From NCBI RefSeq assembly GCF_029784155.1, contig NC_073691.1:143438461-143502460 (forward strand): a stretch of 64,000 nt of DNA, read 5' to 3'. The translations under genes and the position numbers were made by a program. Positions 30,902 through 43,464 of this stretch are shown piece after piece. The stretch is from Uranotaenia lowii (taxonomy: Eukaryota; Arthropoda; Insecta; Diptera; Culicidae). Positions within the stretch are counted from its first letter, which is position 1, and each line of letters opens with the position of its first letter. Under the pieces are notes generated by a model. That model worked only from the letters and a program-made list of their open reading frames with translations. It had not been told where the DNA came from and did not search any database.

Positions 30902-31956
30902 CTTAATCTAAAGCAATAGAACGACGTAAAACAGTCCTACCGCAGTCAATAACTTATTTAAAACGTTATCGTAACATAACTCAATGTATTACTATCGAAT
31001 CGGTTCCGGCACAAAGGGGTTTCGATGTATCCGAGAAAAAAATGAAAATGGAAAATTAGTTAGCAAATAAAAAAAATGGCTGAACCAGCTCAAATAAAAA
31101 GTTGAACAGTGAAATATGTAAAAAAAAGAAACGTTTCGCCATTCCAGCGTCCTGGTCCCGATGATGCACAGGAATGCGGACATTCAACGTTGATTGCACC
31201 GTAGACCGGTTCCGGGGCATCGGCCGCCAGTTCAGTCGCCACCCACTCATTCTTTATGAAATGGGCGAATAAATTGCGCGGGTCAAATGGGCCCAATTTG
31301 GGTCAGCGGCATTTATTCTGATTTCTATTAGTTTTTGTTCGCTGTTGTTTATTGATGTTGCTGGAGGATCAGACTGAGGCTGAACTTTTTCTGCTTCTCA
31401 AGTTTTCAACATGCATCAAAACTAGACCATCAGTCTCAATAAAGGGTTTCAATTCTTGGGGATGCAAACATGAGACTTTGAGTGGTGTTAGAATAAATCA
31501 TGGATATATTCTGAATCGTAATATTTACTTTTAACACTGGATGAAGGAAAAAAATAGGGAAACCCCTTTAGTGGTGAACAAATTTCAGATGGCATAGTAT
31601 TTGTTTCCTTGAAAATTTTCAGGTTCAATAAACCAAACGTCTGCTTCCAATAGGAAGTCGTTAAATAAATTTTGACGGTCGCCATGTAGGATAAAAAATC
31701 ATAAAACTCACGTGTAAAATGTTTTATTTTCTTCATAGCTAAGGAACAGCAGTGAAGTAATCAATCAATTTTTTCTCTATTCAAAACCATGACCATCTTT
31801 TTGCTTCCATTGTGAGTGAAAGTTGAAACTATTAGATATTACGAGGATGTGCCTACTTCTAAACAGAAAATAAAAGGCTAAATTTTCAAACTAAACTGCA
31901 ATCAAGCAACCATAGAGGGTGTACCTGCCTGCGGTCAATAATAAAGCTCCATAATG
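30902..31956. other. Spacer between the paired elements
   Basis: No gene recognised. The part 31130-31320 is GC-richer and unique-looking (CCGGTTCCGGGGCATCGG), perhaps host non-coding sequence. The rest is AT-rich. Confidence 0.35.
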
Positions 31957-31958
31957 TA

Positions 31959-32870
31959 GGGGAGAGTGGGGTATCGTGGGCCATGGGGAAACGTGGGCCA
32001 CTTTTAATATCTCAGATGTGTGTTGAGATAAAAATCTAAAACCAACTGTCATCGTCGACGCTTTGCGTGAGCATATATTCCTATATCTTGTTGACTGAAA
32101 TACGCATCATATGCTTCTTTTATTTATCATGCTAAAAAAAGTTAGAAAAATTTACTTACATGATTAAAAAAACACACGCTAATTTCATCGATGGGGAACC
32201 TAAAGTGCATAACAAAAATATGCTCAAACGTTTATGATCTTAGTTTTGTCATGATCTTTCACGTGGAAAAGGAAGTTTTGATGAAACATCAATAAGCCAC
32301 ACAAACGCAACCAATTTGCAAATCATAGCTTGTGGGGAATCGTGGGCCGCACATCTTGAATCACCTATATTTTTATGTTTTTTTACACATTCAGAACTTA
32401 AAATACCTTTTTCCTATCTGTAAAGTTTTCTTATGCCAAATGAAGAGTTATGACAAATATTTTGCCCATCCTATATAAGAAATTTTACCAAAACGTTCGC
32501 GAGCCAGGTTTTGGAATCTATGCGAACATACACAGCTCTCTTTTTTATTTCATCATCTGAAATTGCTTTAAAATAACGAAATGAATTAGGAAATCACAGT
32601 TTTGGGTCAACTCATAAACTTTGCATGTTATTTGGTCAATTTGGATTTGGTGACCCACGATTCCCCACCATTTTTCAAAATCCAAAAAATATTGCTTTTT
32701 TTCAAACAGTCAGAATTTGGGGAAAATAACTTAGTAAAAATTAAAAAAAAAACCTTATGATACCTTGAAAATGTAGAAAACTATACCATTTTTTATTTTC
32801 ATTTTATCTTTTTTAACAAAGAAGTTATGGAACAACGAAAAAAAGTGGCCCATGATTCCCCACTCTCCCA
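31959..32870. mobile_element. TA-flanked GGGGAGAGTGGGG element, copy 2 (912 bp)
   Basis: Same orientation as and close to copy 1 (29986-30899), roughly 90-95 percent identical by eye, with its own TA flanks (31957-31958 and 32871-32872). The internal inverted pair is also present. Confidence 0.8.
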
Positions 32871-32872
32871 TA

Positions 32873-34499
32873 CTATAATTGCCTCTTCTAGCATCCGAAG
32901 TCACTCAAAACCCACAGAAGCACGCAATTTTTCTTTCGCTCGAGCACCACCACTGAAAGCTCGTTTTTCTCGCCATAGAAACCGATCTCCGACTCCACCT
33001 GCCTGCCTTGCTCCGTTGAAGCCAACCGCCATTTGCGGAGCTTTTGTCGGATCTGGTTCTGATTTGCCCTCTCGAAAATGTAACCTCGTTAAATTGTGCG
33101 GTGTCGTTTGCGTTCCATTCAGCTGAGAATGGAGGCCACAAAAAAGTACCCAAGGAGGAAAGTTGAATAGCCTAAAAAATGATTCAACTGGCAACGAAAA
33201 CATCCCTGAACCTAGGGGGCGGTAGAATCGACATTGGAGTTCATCTACATATAATTTATCTTGTCCTGATATTGCACCGTTGTTGCTTCAAGAAATTTCC
33301 CTGAAATAAATACAGACAGCGCCTTTTTTCGCTGTCATTTGGTTCCCATCTCTCGATTTTTCCATTTTCTAGCGCAAAAAAGTGGAAAAAACCTTCAACG
33401 GAAAAAAATAAACATAACAGCCCAAAATTAAATTTTCTTTCGCAATGCGTGCCGATTCGAGGGTATTTCATTTAGATCCGGATAAAGGATTTGCCAACTT
33501 TTGGCCAACTTGAAATGGCAACCAGGGGAAAGAAATCGGAAATAAGATTGACAGCAACGAGCCGACCGACCCTTATTTACAGAATCTGGTCTAGCCGGAC
33601 TGATGGTGTTAATACTCGCAAAGTCAGCCATTTATCAGCAGTAGAATTGTCGTATACGCTTGGCCGAATGATTCATTGGGCGGAGGGTTGAGTTTTTTCT
33701 GCTGCTTGCAACTGGAATGTTTTTTTTTTCATTTCCGCCCATTGAAAACTGGCCAAAAAGTGATGTTAATTTCAGCCTCTTTGGATATTTTTTTTATAGA
33801 ATATTGGCTTCTTCATCGGCAAACCAACATAAAAAAGTTAGAAAAAGTTTTGTTTTTATTTGCATTATGCCATGGCTATAAGCCATTTGAAGAAAACGGA
33901 ACAAAAATGAATTGAAGTTGTTTGTTTTATAAGATTGATGGATTTGCCTCATTGTTATTGTTTTCTTTAATTCATCCCACAAATCTTTTTAATCGTCAGT
34001 TGGTACATGCTCAAGATTAAATATGCCTTATTTTGTGTTTCTGTGTTGTGATTGACTTATTCTGTATGGAAAATAATTGAAACAAGTATGAGGATTTGGG
34101 GTTGAGTCGTTGCTTGGATTACCCATGCCAAATTTTAGCTTAAGTGAATATCTCAAAGGAGTAGCTCAACGGTTCTCGCTATTTTTTTTTAGTTCATCTG
34201 CAGAATTCACATTATTTTAAGTGCACAGACACACAGGCCCAAGAATACTACCCCTGGGAACATAGTCATGTCGCAAGAGACGACAAAATGCAGCAACCCC
34301 TCCCCCCATCCCTCTCGATGATGACAATGGAAAATGAAACTAGAATACTCTATCGGATCTTCATTGGAAAGAAACACCCCAAGGTGCCCAAGGGGCATGC
34401 ATAAGACCTTACGCATGAGTTGGAAGGCTGGCGTGGCGCAGTCGACCGTATTTTTCCCTAGCTACTCGTGGGAATCACAAATGATTTAGAATACTAAAA
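32873..34499. other. Spacer, unique-looking at 32880-33720
   Basis: The first 850 bp are GC-richer with overlapping short open frames on both strands and no recognised domain; the rest is AT-rich. The patch near 34430 (TGGCGCAGTCGACCG) resembles an A box, but no B box follows at the right distance. No gene supported. Confidence 0.3.
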
Positions 34500-34539
34500 C
34501 TATTTATGATAAGAGATAGAAGGAGAAGAGTTCGGAGAA

Positions 34540-35861
34540 AGGTGCAAGCCCTAATCCGTTCAGTGGTAGGAGTCCACGGCGATCTACAGCTAGGCAGCTT
34601 GCTGTAGAAACTCCAGAAGGCTCCATAGCGGAAAAAGGAAGAGAGCATGTCAGCTCTCCAGAGAGAGAGCAAATTACTGTACCGAAGGCAATGAAGGAAG
34701 CGACGACAGAAATGAAGGCTTTGACTAGCTTATTATTGAGCAAGCAAAACATTCATAATGAGGTCAAGGACAAGCTTGTAAAGGCTATGGCCCTTTTCGC
34801 AGAGGCAAACAAAGCTAGAGATGGTAAGAGCGCTAAATGACAGCGCTACTAGTAGATGAACAGAGGCGGAGAAACCCTCTAAGGAGAATGTCAGTCGTCC
34901 GAAACGGATCGATGCCTTCGCTCAAACGGTGAGGAATAAACTTATTACTCCGAGAAGCTCTAAAAGTGTAAAGAGGAAACGTGATCACCTCACGACCTGA
35001 CACCCTAAAGAAAAGGGCCCGAGACCCGATGATTCGGCAGGACCCTATCCAATTGAAAGGCAAGAACGACAAGCTCTAGGAGGGAGCGCCCTTCGAATGG
35101 CAGCCAGTGACGCGTAAACACCGTAAAGAAAAGCTACGAAAAAAAACCCCAAGCCCAAGAAGCAGCGAAGCCGCGTAAGGGAAAAAGGTGAAGCTATCGT
35201 AGTCAAGGTTGCAGAGGGTACATATGCTGACGTGCTTCGTAAGATGCGGACAGACGACAAGCTAGCTGGACTAATGAAAACGTGAGGAGGATCCTTCGTA
35301 TTCGTTCCGGCGAGATGATCTTCGAGTTGAAAAGAAGTTTAGCAACAAAGAATGCATCCTTCATGGTGCTAGCGGAGGAAGTTCTAGGCTAGAAGGCAGA
35401 GGTGCGTGCGCTATGTCACGAAGTGACCATCCGTTTCAAGAACCTCGATGAAAAGATGAAGTCAGGACAGAACTAGTCGACCAGTGTATGATTGGCAAAG
35501 ATCCTCCCAGGATCCTCCCAAACCTGGAACACAGGATGCAATTGTGAGTCTTCCAGTAGTAGTAGCCAACGCAACACTCGAGTGAAGGCGGCTTAAGGTG
35601 GGATTGTCAGTTTGTCAGATAACCATCTTCCAGCAACTAGAGGTATGCTTTTGATGCATGGAGTACGGCCACAAGTCGTTTGACTGCAAGGGAGTTAACA
35701 GACGAGGATTATGCTTGGGATGCGGAGAATCCGGTCACATAGCGGCTAGCTGCAGTAAGCCGTCGAAGTGTCTTATTTGGACTGGTGACCATGTAACTGG
35801 CAACCCAAGGTGCTCTGCCTACCAAAAGGCGCTAGCAGCGATACCAAGGGCTTGGAAGTAA
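34540..35861 (+). pseudogene. R1 LINE ORF1 (Gag-like) remnant
   Basis: Plus-strand pieces in changing frames show a helical segment (ALTSLLLSKQNIHNEVKDKL, about 34710-34770), then an RRM-like region (about 35279-35450, RRILRIRSGEMIFELKR), then CCHC knuckles (about 35660-35800) with YGHKSFDCKGVNRRGLCLGC and CGESGHIAASC. The last knuckle is altered (CLIWTGDHVTGNPRC, where a second Cys is expected at the Trp or Thr). Many stops and frameshifts occur. In active R1 elements this protein binds the LINE RNA. Confidence 0.75.
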
Positions 35862-38800
35862 TAAAAATTACCCTAGACCACTGTCACGAAGCACAGCAGC
35901 TTCTGCGACAGCTGGCGGTGGAAGAGAAGCTAGACATAGCGTTAGTAGCAGACCCCTGTTATGGATCCCTGAATGGCACAAATTGGGTGATCGATAGTGA
36001 CAATCTGGCCGCAATAGGGGTGACAGGAAAGTTTCCCATACAAGAAATGGTCACATCGAAAGAGGTAGGCTTCGTGATAGCTAAAGTCAATGGGATCTTC
36101 TTCTGTAGCTGCTACGCCCCACTGAGGTGGACCTTGGAGAAGTTTAGCGCTACGATAGATAAGACAGTCGAGGTGCTCACAGGTCGTAGCCCCGTTATTA
36201 TCAAGGGAGATTTCAATGCGTGGGTTCAGGAATGGGGTAGTTCCCTTACGAACGCCGGAAGACAGAGTCTACTTGAAGAACTGGCAAGGCTGAATGTGGA
36301 CCTGGCGAACATAGGTAATACTTGGACCTACCATAGAGAGGGACGTGAATTCATTATAGATATCACATTTTCTAGTCCCAGATGGATAAGTAATTGGAGT
36401 ATAAGCGAGGACTACACTCATAGCGACCACTTAGCGATCCGTCATCGTGTGGATAAAAGTAGTGCACAGTCAGCTAGTGGAGAGGTAAGGACAGGTGAGC
36501 GACACTGGAGGACAAAACAATTTGACCGGAATGTCTTTGTCGAGGTTTTGAAATGGGAGCAAAAACTTTCTAACTTGTCGGCGGAAAGCCTGACGAAAGT
36601 ACTCACAAGTGCTTGTGACGCAGCAATGACGAGGAGAACGAATCGTAGAAACCCACATCCACCAGTTTATTGGTGGACTGAGGAAATCGCGAATTTGCGT
36701 GCCAGCTGCCTTCGCACTAGGTGAAACATGCAGAGAGCACGAACTCAAATGGATAGAGACGAGCGTAGGCCGCTTTTCAAAAAAAGGCGAAAAGAAACCT
36801 ATGCAAGGCAATTAAAGAGAGTAAAAAGGCATGTTTAAGGAAACTTTGTCTTGATGCCAATGACCGACCAGTCATGGCAAAAAACAAAAGCGGTAGCACA
36901 CCACCTGAAATGTGCCCCAACAAACTGAGGGAAATAACAAAAGAGAGCTGTTCCCTCATCATGATATCAATAGCTGGCCGCAAGTCCCGTAGACTGGGGT
37001 ACGACCGAGGAGGAGCTAATATCGTTGGAAGAACTGTGCGACATCGCAAAATCCCTTCAGCTGGAAAAGGCTCCGGGTCCAGATGGTATCCCAAATATTG
37101 CAGTTAAGGCCGCGATTATGGTATTTTCCGAAATTTTCCGATCGTCACTGCAAATTTGTATAGGAGAAAGGATGTTTCCAGAAATTTGGAAACGGCAGAA
37201 GCTGGTTCTGTTGCCCAAACCAGGAAAGCCATTGAGGAACCCATCGGAATACAGGCCGATATGCCTACTGGATACAGTTGGAAAGGTTCTGGAAAAGGAA
37301 ATCTCTAATCGTATCCATCGGTACACCGAGGGAGAAGGCAGATTGTCCAACAATCAATTCGGCTTTCGAAAAAGTCGATGCACAGTCGACGCCATTTGAA
37401 CTGTCATCGAAACGGCTGATAAAGCCAGACTCAAGAAAAGAAGATGGGATCGTTTTTTGGGACAGTAACACAGGACGTGCGCTACGCCTTCAATAGTGTA
37501 AGCTGGGCAGCGATTGCATCTTCGCTGACAAAAATGAGGATACCGATATATCTCTGCAAATAAGTGGAAGACTATTTCCAGAACTTACTTACTTACTTAC
37601 TTACTTACTTAATGTTCCCGCACCGATCCTACGGTGCATAGGGCCGTGGTAATAGGCCTCCACTGTTGACGATCCGGAGCAAACGTCTTCACTTGGTCTC
37701 AGTCAAGACTCTCGTCGACAGTTGCCAAGTGCGTCTCTGCAAATCTCGTTCTCATCTCTTCGCAGCATGTGCCCAATCCATCTCCACTTACGTTCCCGAA
37801 TATCGATTTCTAGCGCCCTTTAATGACAGCGGCGATGTAGTTCCTTATTTGAGATCCAATTTCCAGGCCACCAAGCGCGAATGATGTTCCGCAGGCAGCG
37901 ATATTTCCAGAACCGCAAGCTATAATCCATGACGAGCGAATCATTTCAGGAAATGGATGTTACAGCTGGAGTGCCGCAAGGGTCGATACTGGGCCCGAGC
38001 TGTGTTATATTACGTGAGATGAGGTGCTGACATTGAGCCTGCCAGAGGGAGTAGAGTTGGTTGGTTTCGCGGACGACGTCGTGCTACTAGCGACGGGTTA
38101 CTCAACAGAAATCGTTCAGTTAAGAGCTTCTGAGGCTGTAGAAGCGGTAGAGAGCTGGATGCACTCCAAGAGCTTGCAGTTGGCTCACCACAAAACCGAG
38201 ATGGTCCTGATATCAAACCTGATTTCACCGCAAACAGGCAGGATTACAGTTGGATCATGTACTATCGAATCAAAGCGTGAGCTTAAATATTTGGGTGTGT
38301 TGATTGATGACCGGCTCAGCTTTAAAAACCACGATGAGTATGTGTGCAAGAAGGCGGCAACAGCAACGGCTGCACTCACGAGGATAATGGCGCACTACTC
38401 GGTAATCTGAAGTAGTCAGCGGAGGATAATTTCGAGTGTAGTTTCGTCAATCCTTCGATATGGAGGGGCGGCCTGGAAATCTGTTTTTAACGTCCAGTGT
38501 AACCAGCAGAAGCTGAACAGTGTACAGAGGCGAATGAATTTGCGGGTCATCAGTGCATACCACACCATTTCGTCGAAGGATGTCATTCCCATCTCGGTTT
38601 TGTTTGCTTAAGACTCCTATTGCTACGAAAACAAAAACACGCAAGCACGAGAACACGAGCCAGTGATATCTCCATGACCAAATGGCAGCAGCTGTGGAAC
38701 AGCTCAGAAAGAAGAAGAAGGACCCATCGTTTGATGCCAAACATCAAGGAGTGGATGGAGAGAAAGCATGGCGAAGTGGATTTCTACATAACGCAATTCC

Positions 38801-39018
38801 TGACTGGTCATTAATGCTTCATGAAGTATCACCACAGGTTCGTACATGTGGCCTCGCCGGTCTGCCTAACATGCGGTGACGTGGGCGAGACACCCGAACA
38901 AGTGGTATTCTATTGTCCAAGATTTGAAGAGGAACGTGTCAACATATTCACCGTCTGCGGACTAAACACGACAGTCGACAACATGTTGCAGAAGACGTGT
39001 GATGACATCAACACTTGA
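35862..39018 (+). pseudogene. R1 LINE ORF2: endonuclease, RT, C-terminal zinc motif (broken)
   Basis: The AP-type endonuclease (35862-36450) shows GDFNAW (about 36205-36222) and SDHLAI (about 36420). A stop ends this frame at 36722. RT motifs follow in other frames: KAPGPDGIPN (about 37066), RPICLLDTVGKVLE (about 37255), GVPQGSILGP (about 37970) and FADDV at 38066-38080, the catalytic pair. The C-terminal region (38620-39018) includes TQFLTGH and a zinc motif in which the His is replaced by Gln (TPEQVVFYC against TPEHVVFNC at 19390). Stops near 38408 and 38814, several frameshifts and the RTE insertion make it non-functional. Confidence 0.8.
37585..37901 (-). mobile_element. RTE-like LINE 3' fragment inserted in the R1 ORF2
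   Basis: A perfect 12-bp target duplication, TATTTCCAGAAC, flanks it at 37573-37584 and 37902-37913. On the minus strand it carries the C-terminal RTE-like coding end and then a (TAAG)n tail, seen on the plus strand as (TTAC)n at 37585-37612. Removing it with one duplication rejoins the R1 reading frame through Asp-Tyr-Phe-Gln-Asn-Arg. It is a clean target-primed insertion. Confidence 0.85.
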
Positions 39019-39440
39019 CATATAGTGACTGCTCTTCAAAGGAGTTGGAGACTGACGCTAATTGCGATCGACGTAGGATAACGTATTTGAACTTTACTAA
39101 ACTTAATGAACCCGAAGCTATCAAATGAACTACACTAAACAATCAGCGTAGCTGATCGGACCATGTCGTGAAGGTGACCTCGGCTGTTTAGGATGATATT
39201 TAATTTAAATATGAACTTTCAAGCGAGTGTTGCATAAGTAGCGCATATGCGTGAATAAGACTCCCTTCTTAAGTATTGCCATAGTTCAGTTACCGGTTAG
39301 GGATATGGTCTGAGGCCCCTGGTGGAATTTACGGTGTATATACGGATGAGTATACAACGAGTCGAAACATTGTTCCCATTGACCCAGATACCCGCAATCG
39401 CTAGAGCAACATGTAGGAATGTAAGCGGTAATGTACATCC

Positions 39441-41546
39441 TTGTGCCACGCCAAGGGATAGCCGGACAACTTTTAAGGCACTTATGCTGCTGAAAAACCC
39501 TAACACCGAAGGCAGTTGCCAGTCTGATGAAATCATCAGCTACTTCAGTTGTGAGAAGTAGATATTTGAGGTGAAAATCGAGTGAGTTCGATGAAAACAG
39601 TAGACGATGATGCGCCAGATGCGTTCCTCGGGTGAGTGCCACGAAATATTCTGATTGAAACGCTTGGACCCGCCTTCAGAGAAACACGAGAGCGCATTTC
39701 GAATCGTGTTCGTATGTTTATCTAGGGAGGCGTGTCCATCTCAAACGCCGATTGTTCCGGTTGAAAGCGAAAAATAAAAATTGCTGCATTGATGAATACC
39801 AGAGCGTAACTCTCAAATGTCATGGTCGCGTACGGTGAGTAGACGTAGGATGACGACTCCTCCCGGAATAAACCAAATCGTAAAGATCGTCAAACGCCAG
39901 GCTTACTTCGGAATTCGAGTGACCATGAAGAGTCTGAACCTTTAGTCAGGGTTTGTCAATCATGATTGCCGCGGAGCACACTAATGCCAACATGTCAACT
40001 GGAGCCTGACAAGAAAAGTGAAGATGAAGATGGAAATTTGACGGAAAATGATCGGAATATTATTAGTAACAAAGATTTTGATAAATATCAAGAATCAAGA
40101 TCAATAATAAACGGCATTTAAACACTTTCAGTTGTTTTTGTTTGAACTGAATCCAGTGGAAACGAAGTTCAAACCTTAATTTCACATTCACTCTACTGCA
40201 TCTTTACAACTTCCATTATGTGGGGTATCCCTTTATTTTAAAATGAATTGTTCGTCTTTTTTATTTTTCTCAAAACAAAACAGGGAATGAAAAATTCCAT
40301 TACACGTTTTCAAAAGGTTGCAACACTGTTGGCTGCACGACTCTACGAAATTCCAGGACACCAATCTAAATGTGGTGTAAAGTCAAAAGTTCCTCGAAGC
40401 GCTAGATGAAAGAGAGGGGAAAAACGAATAAAAGCTACGAAGCCCGATGAAAACTTGGCCTTTGCTGTCGTACCTTCCAAGTTCCAAGCCACCTACATAT
40501 TTGTCGTTGTGTCGTCTTGGCCCTGTCTTAAAGATGTATATCTCTTACGTTTTTACAAAGAGCGTCGAGAATAAAAAAAAAACAGCAAAACAAAAACAAA
40601 AAAAAACAATACACTCACAAGATGAAACAAAACCAAGTTGCTGCTGCTAGGAACAATGTTACCGAAACCCGAAACCGAAAACATACAATGGATCCTTCGC
40701 TTCGGAAGGAATTGTTGATGTGTCCTCCTAAGTGGAGAGGAGGACGGGAAGCGAGCTGGGAAACTTTGGCGATCAGCATCCCCAGAGGCAAAACACGAGA
40801 CGCATTATTCGTCTTTTAAAATGGAAGCTGAAGGATGGGGTACAAAGACGCGAATCGGAGGCAACCCAATAAAAGCAAATCTTGAATTTTATGCGTTCCG
40901 AAGTTAACAGATAAGGAGAATATTTCTATGAAGTATTGTTGTTTGGAGCCAAAAGGAACAATCATTTGGGGTGGCGAGAGGCGTGACACGGTGCTACCCT
41001 GAGCATGAATATGGGTTGGGAAAAACAACGAGCAGCCGTTTTTGTCGCTCGTTAGGGCGGGTAGGCAAATTTAATTCTCAAGGTTTCGGTTGAAACAACC
41101 AGCCGGGGCGGCCGCGGGAGGATGCAAGTCCCGATAAGAGAACGAACCGGGTCCGGTACATCAATCAGACAAAAAAAAAACGTTGGTTGTTTGTTTCTGG
41201 AAAATTTCCTCCGTAATGTTTTATTCGAGAATGCTGTTGTTTGACATCTGGTGGTAATTTTCCGTTGCCAATAATATTGTGTCGGTGAATGGTAGCAGCA
41301 TCTTTGAAGACGTTTTTTTTTTGTTCTAGATCCATCGTCTTGAATGTTATCGTTGGGAAAATTTCCTTTCGAGGAAAATAAACAACCGACATAGAGTGTG
41401 TATTCGCTTTTGATGTCCAATGAGCGATCGTTTCTGGCAGTGTTCTGTTTATCTTTAATAGTACTGTGCTGAGAAGATGTCCCAAAAGAATGTTAGTTGA
41501 TTTTTTAAAAAGTAAACATTTTCATTGGGCATCTATACTTTAAGTA
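39441..41546. other. Spacer, mostly unique-looking
   Basis: Open frames at 39286-39642 (minus), 40447-40819 (plus) and 41052-41485 (minus) show no domain I recognise and overlap each other. The block 40440-41480 is GC-richer and may be host non-coding sequence. No gene supported. Confidence 0.3.
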
Positions 41547-42814
41547 CCCAAGTAACCAATAAGCAGTAATAACGGCCCTATTTTGGCATTATAGTGGGAT
41601 ATAGAATATACCCAACAAGTCTTGAGAGCTTCATAATTTACCCAAGTGCTGATTGAAAGCCGGGTTTGGACTGCAAATCGGCCGATATACTGCCTATGCG
41701 GAAATGTCAAAAAATTACCAGTGGGTGCAACCCACTGGATGAAAAAGAAAAAAAAAGAATTGTTTTTGTTTTGTCTTTCATCCTCCGCTAGCTATTTGTT
41801 TTCCTTTCTCCCTTACCCTTTTCCCAACTGTAAATTTTTTCGTCGTATGTAATTTTTTGCTGGAGAAACAGGAATTGAACTCATAACCTACCAGGCGCTA
41901 CCGGTATAAAGCATTTATCAGCGCCTTTGGCTCTTGAACTATTTCGTTCATGTCTCAATTTTGAGAAATTTGAAGTATTTAAATCCAAATACGCTAGCGT
42001 TGCCCCGAAAAGGAATTGAACGTCACAACAATGAAACATGAAGAATTACAACATAGCAGTGGTAAACGAATAAAAAAACATCCATGTTAAACGGGAAAGT
42101 TTTAGGTTTATTTCTAAGTTTTTTCATGGCACAACACAATTTTTTTTCCGAATATATACATCAGTAAAATAACACAATAAATATTCAGTATTTCAATTTT
42201 CACTTTTTTCCTTTAATTTTTATAAGCACAATTTTTTGGCAGAAATACTAGCATAAGCAAACTTGATAGATGAATCGCTTGTTTTCTCTGCTCCTCCAGG
42301 ATTACTCGGGTGGTATTCCCCGGAAGATCCGATGCGTTATCTATTCCTTAAAAGATTTCGCAGAACCTTTCACTTTCTTGGCATTTCAGATTTCTCAGTC
42401 CAACGGGATGTTGAACAGCTCGAGCGTGTTCCACCGGCACTTTTGGCTAGCCTAAGATTGAGCGGCCTGGTCTTCTGCTTCCGATATTGCTGGAACAGCT
42501 TCATCTTTGTCCTTCCGGTATGGAATCAAATGCAATTTTTATCGCCGGTAGAATCCACTGATTCAAAAGGTAGCACGATTGGAGATTTTCTTTTTATTGA
42601 AATTATCACTCTTTTTTTTTCTTTTCCAAAATTTCATACACAAAGCCGGCTATTGGCACTAATATTTGCTCTCTAAGCTCACACAGGGCTTATTTGACGT
42701 TTGAATGTCACCTAGCCTATTAGCATTAGTAAATATTCTGAACAGCTTATAGGCACTGGAATGCTGAAATGCAGCCCAGATGCAGCTTATAATAGTGCTT
42801 AATGGTTTGTTGGG
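41547..42814. mobile_element. CCCAA-ended TIR element (about 1.27 kb)
   Basis: The left end CCCAAGTAACCAATAAGCAG and the right end, read inward, CCCAACAAACCATTAAGCAC are imperfect inverted repeats. The same CCCAAGTAAC start bounds 57061-59776. No transposase is visible; open frames at 42263-42676 have no domain. The target duplication is not clear (perhaps TA). Confidence 0.5.
41863..41960 (-). ncRNA. Possible tRNA-derived SINE segment, minus strand
   Basis: On the minus strand a GCGC-bounded stretch is followed by GTTATGAGTTCAATTCCTGT, close to a B box in its tRNA T-arm context, and TCTCCAGCA. A second B-box-like GTTCAATTCC, also minus strand, lies near 42015. No full cloverleaf is drawn, so a SINE or decayed tRNA is more likely than a working gene. 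Confidence 0.35.
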
Positions 42815-43464
42815 TAGGTACTAAGTTTTGCTTAATAACCTCCAAGGCTAGTAAAGACTGTTCAAGAAAGAGGGTGGATACTGATTAATTAATTACTTAT
42901 TGTAAAAAAGTTAAATTTTAACTTAAAAATGGAGAAGAGAGGTAATTTTGAAATCAAGAATAACGCACTTTTTTTTGTTAACACACTTTGTCGTCGTTCT
43001 ACCTTTTAATTAAATTTTAATAATTTAAGATTAGTTTGGTTTATCTTTTAATTCGTTGTAGAATATCCGTACTCATGTCTTCACAACAAGACTAAAGAGG
43101 TCTGGAAAATGTATTGAAATTTGTTCTATCCACCGCAAATTTAGTTCTAATCGATACTTTAAAATCCAATACTTACAAAACTAAACGAACTTCTTTTCAG
43201 CTTCCAAATAATTGTTCAATGTGAGAAAAAAAACTGATTTTCTTCGCTTATCATTCACGCTGAAATCGTTTAGAAACTCTACTACAATTGGACATGAGTA
43301 AGGTTAACGTTATAATTTTGGCGTCCTCTCACCTGAGAATAGGGACCTTCCCATTCATCTTCCGATTTTATTCCAACGAACCGAAAGTCATGGCAGCCAT
43401 TTTTCAACCGAAAATTCTTTTCGTGAGCATAGTTTTTTTTTCACCACCATGGGGCAAGTAATTC
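42815..43464. other. AT-rich spacer
   Basis: No gene, repeat or RNA signal that I can support. Confidence 0.45.

Larger units (their letters stand above)
34500..39440 (+). mobile_element. Near full-length but dead R1-clade LINE
   Basis: Contains a degenerate ORF1 (34540-35861), ORF2 with endonuclease, RT and C-terminal zinc motif (35862-39018), and a 3'UTR that ends by matching the R1 3' head (39290-39440, same orientation). The long 3'UTR array present in the 43-kb copy is missing here: only about 230 bp separate the coding end from the head. An RTE fragment (37585-37901) is inserted in the RT region. The 5' boundary and the tail are not sharply defined. Confidence 0.75.

Noticed and set aside
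34425..34480. A tRNA-like A box before the R1 LINE
   Set aside because: No B box at the right distance and no cloverleaf.
39286..39642. 118-codon minus-strand frame as a host gene
   Set aside because: Its 3' half overlaps the R1 3' end, and no domain is recognisable.
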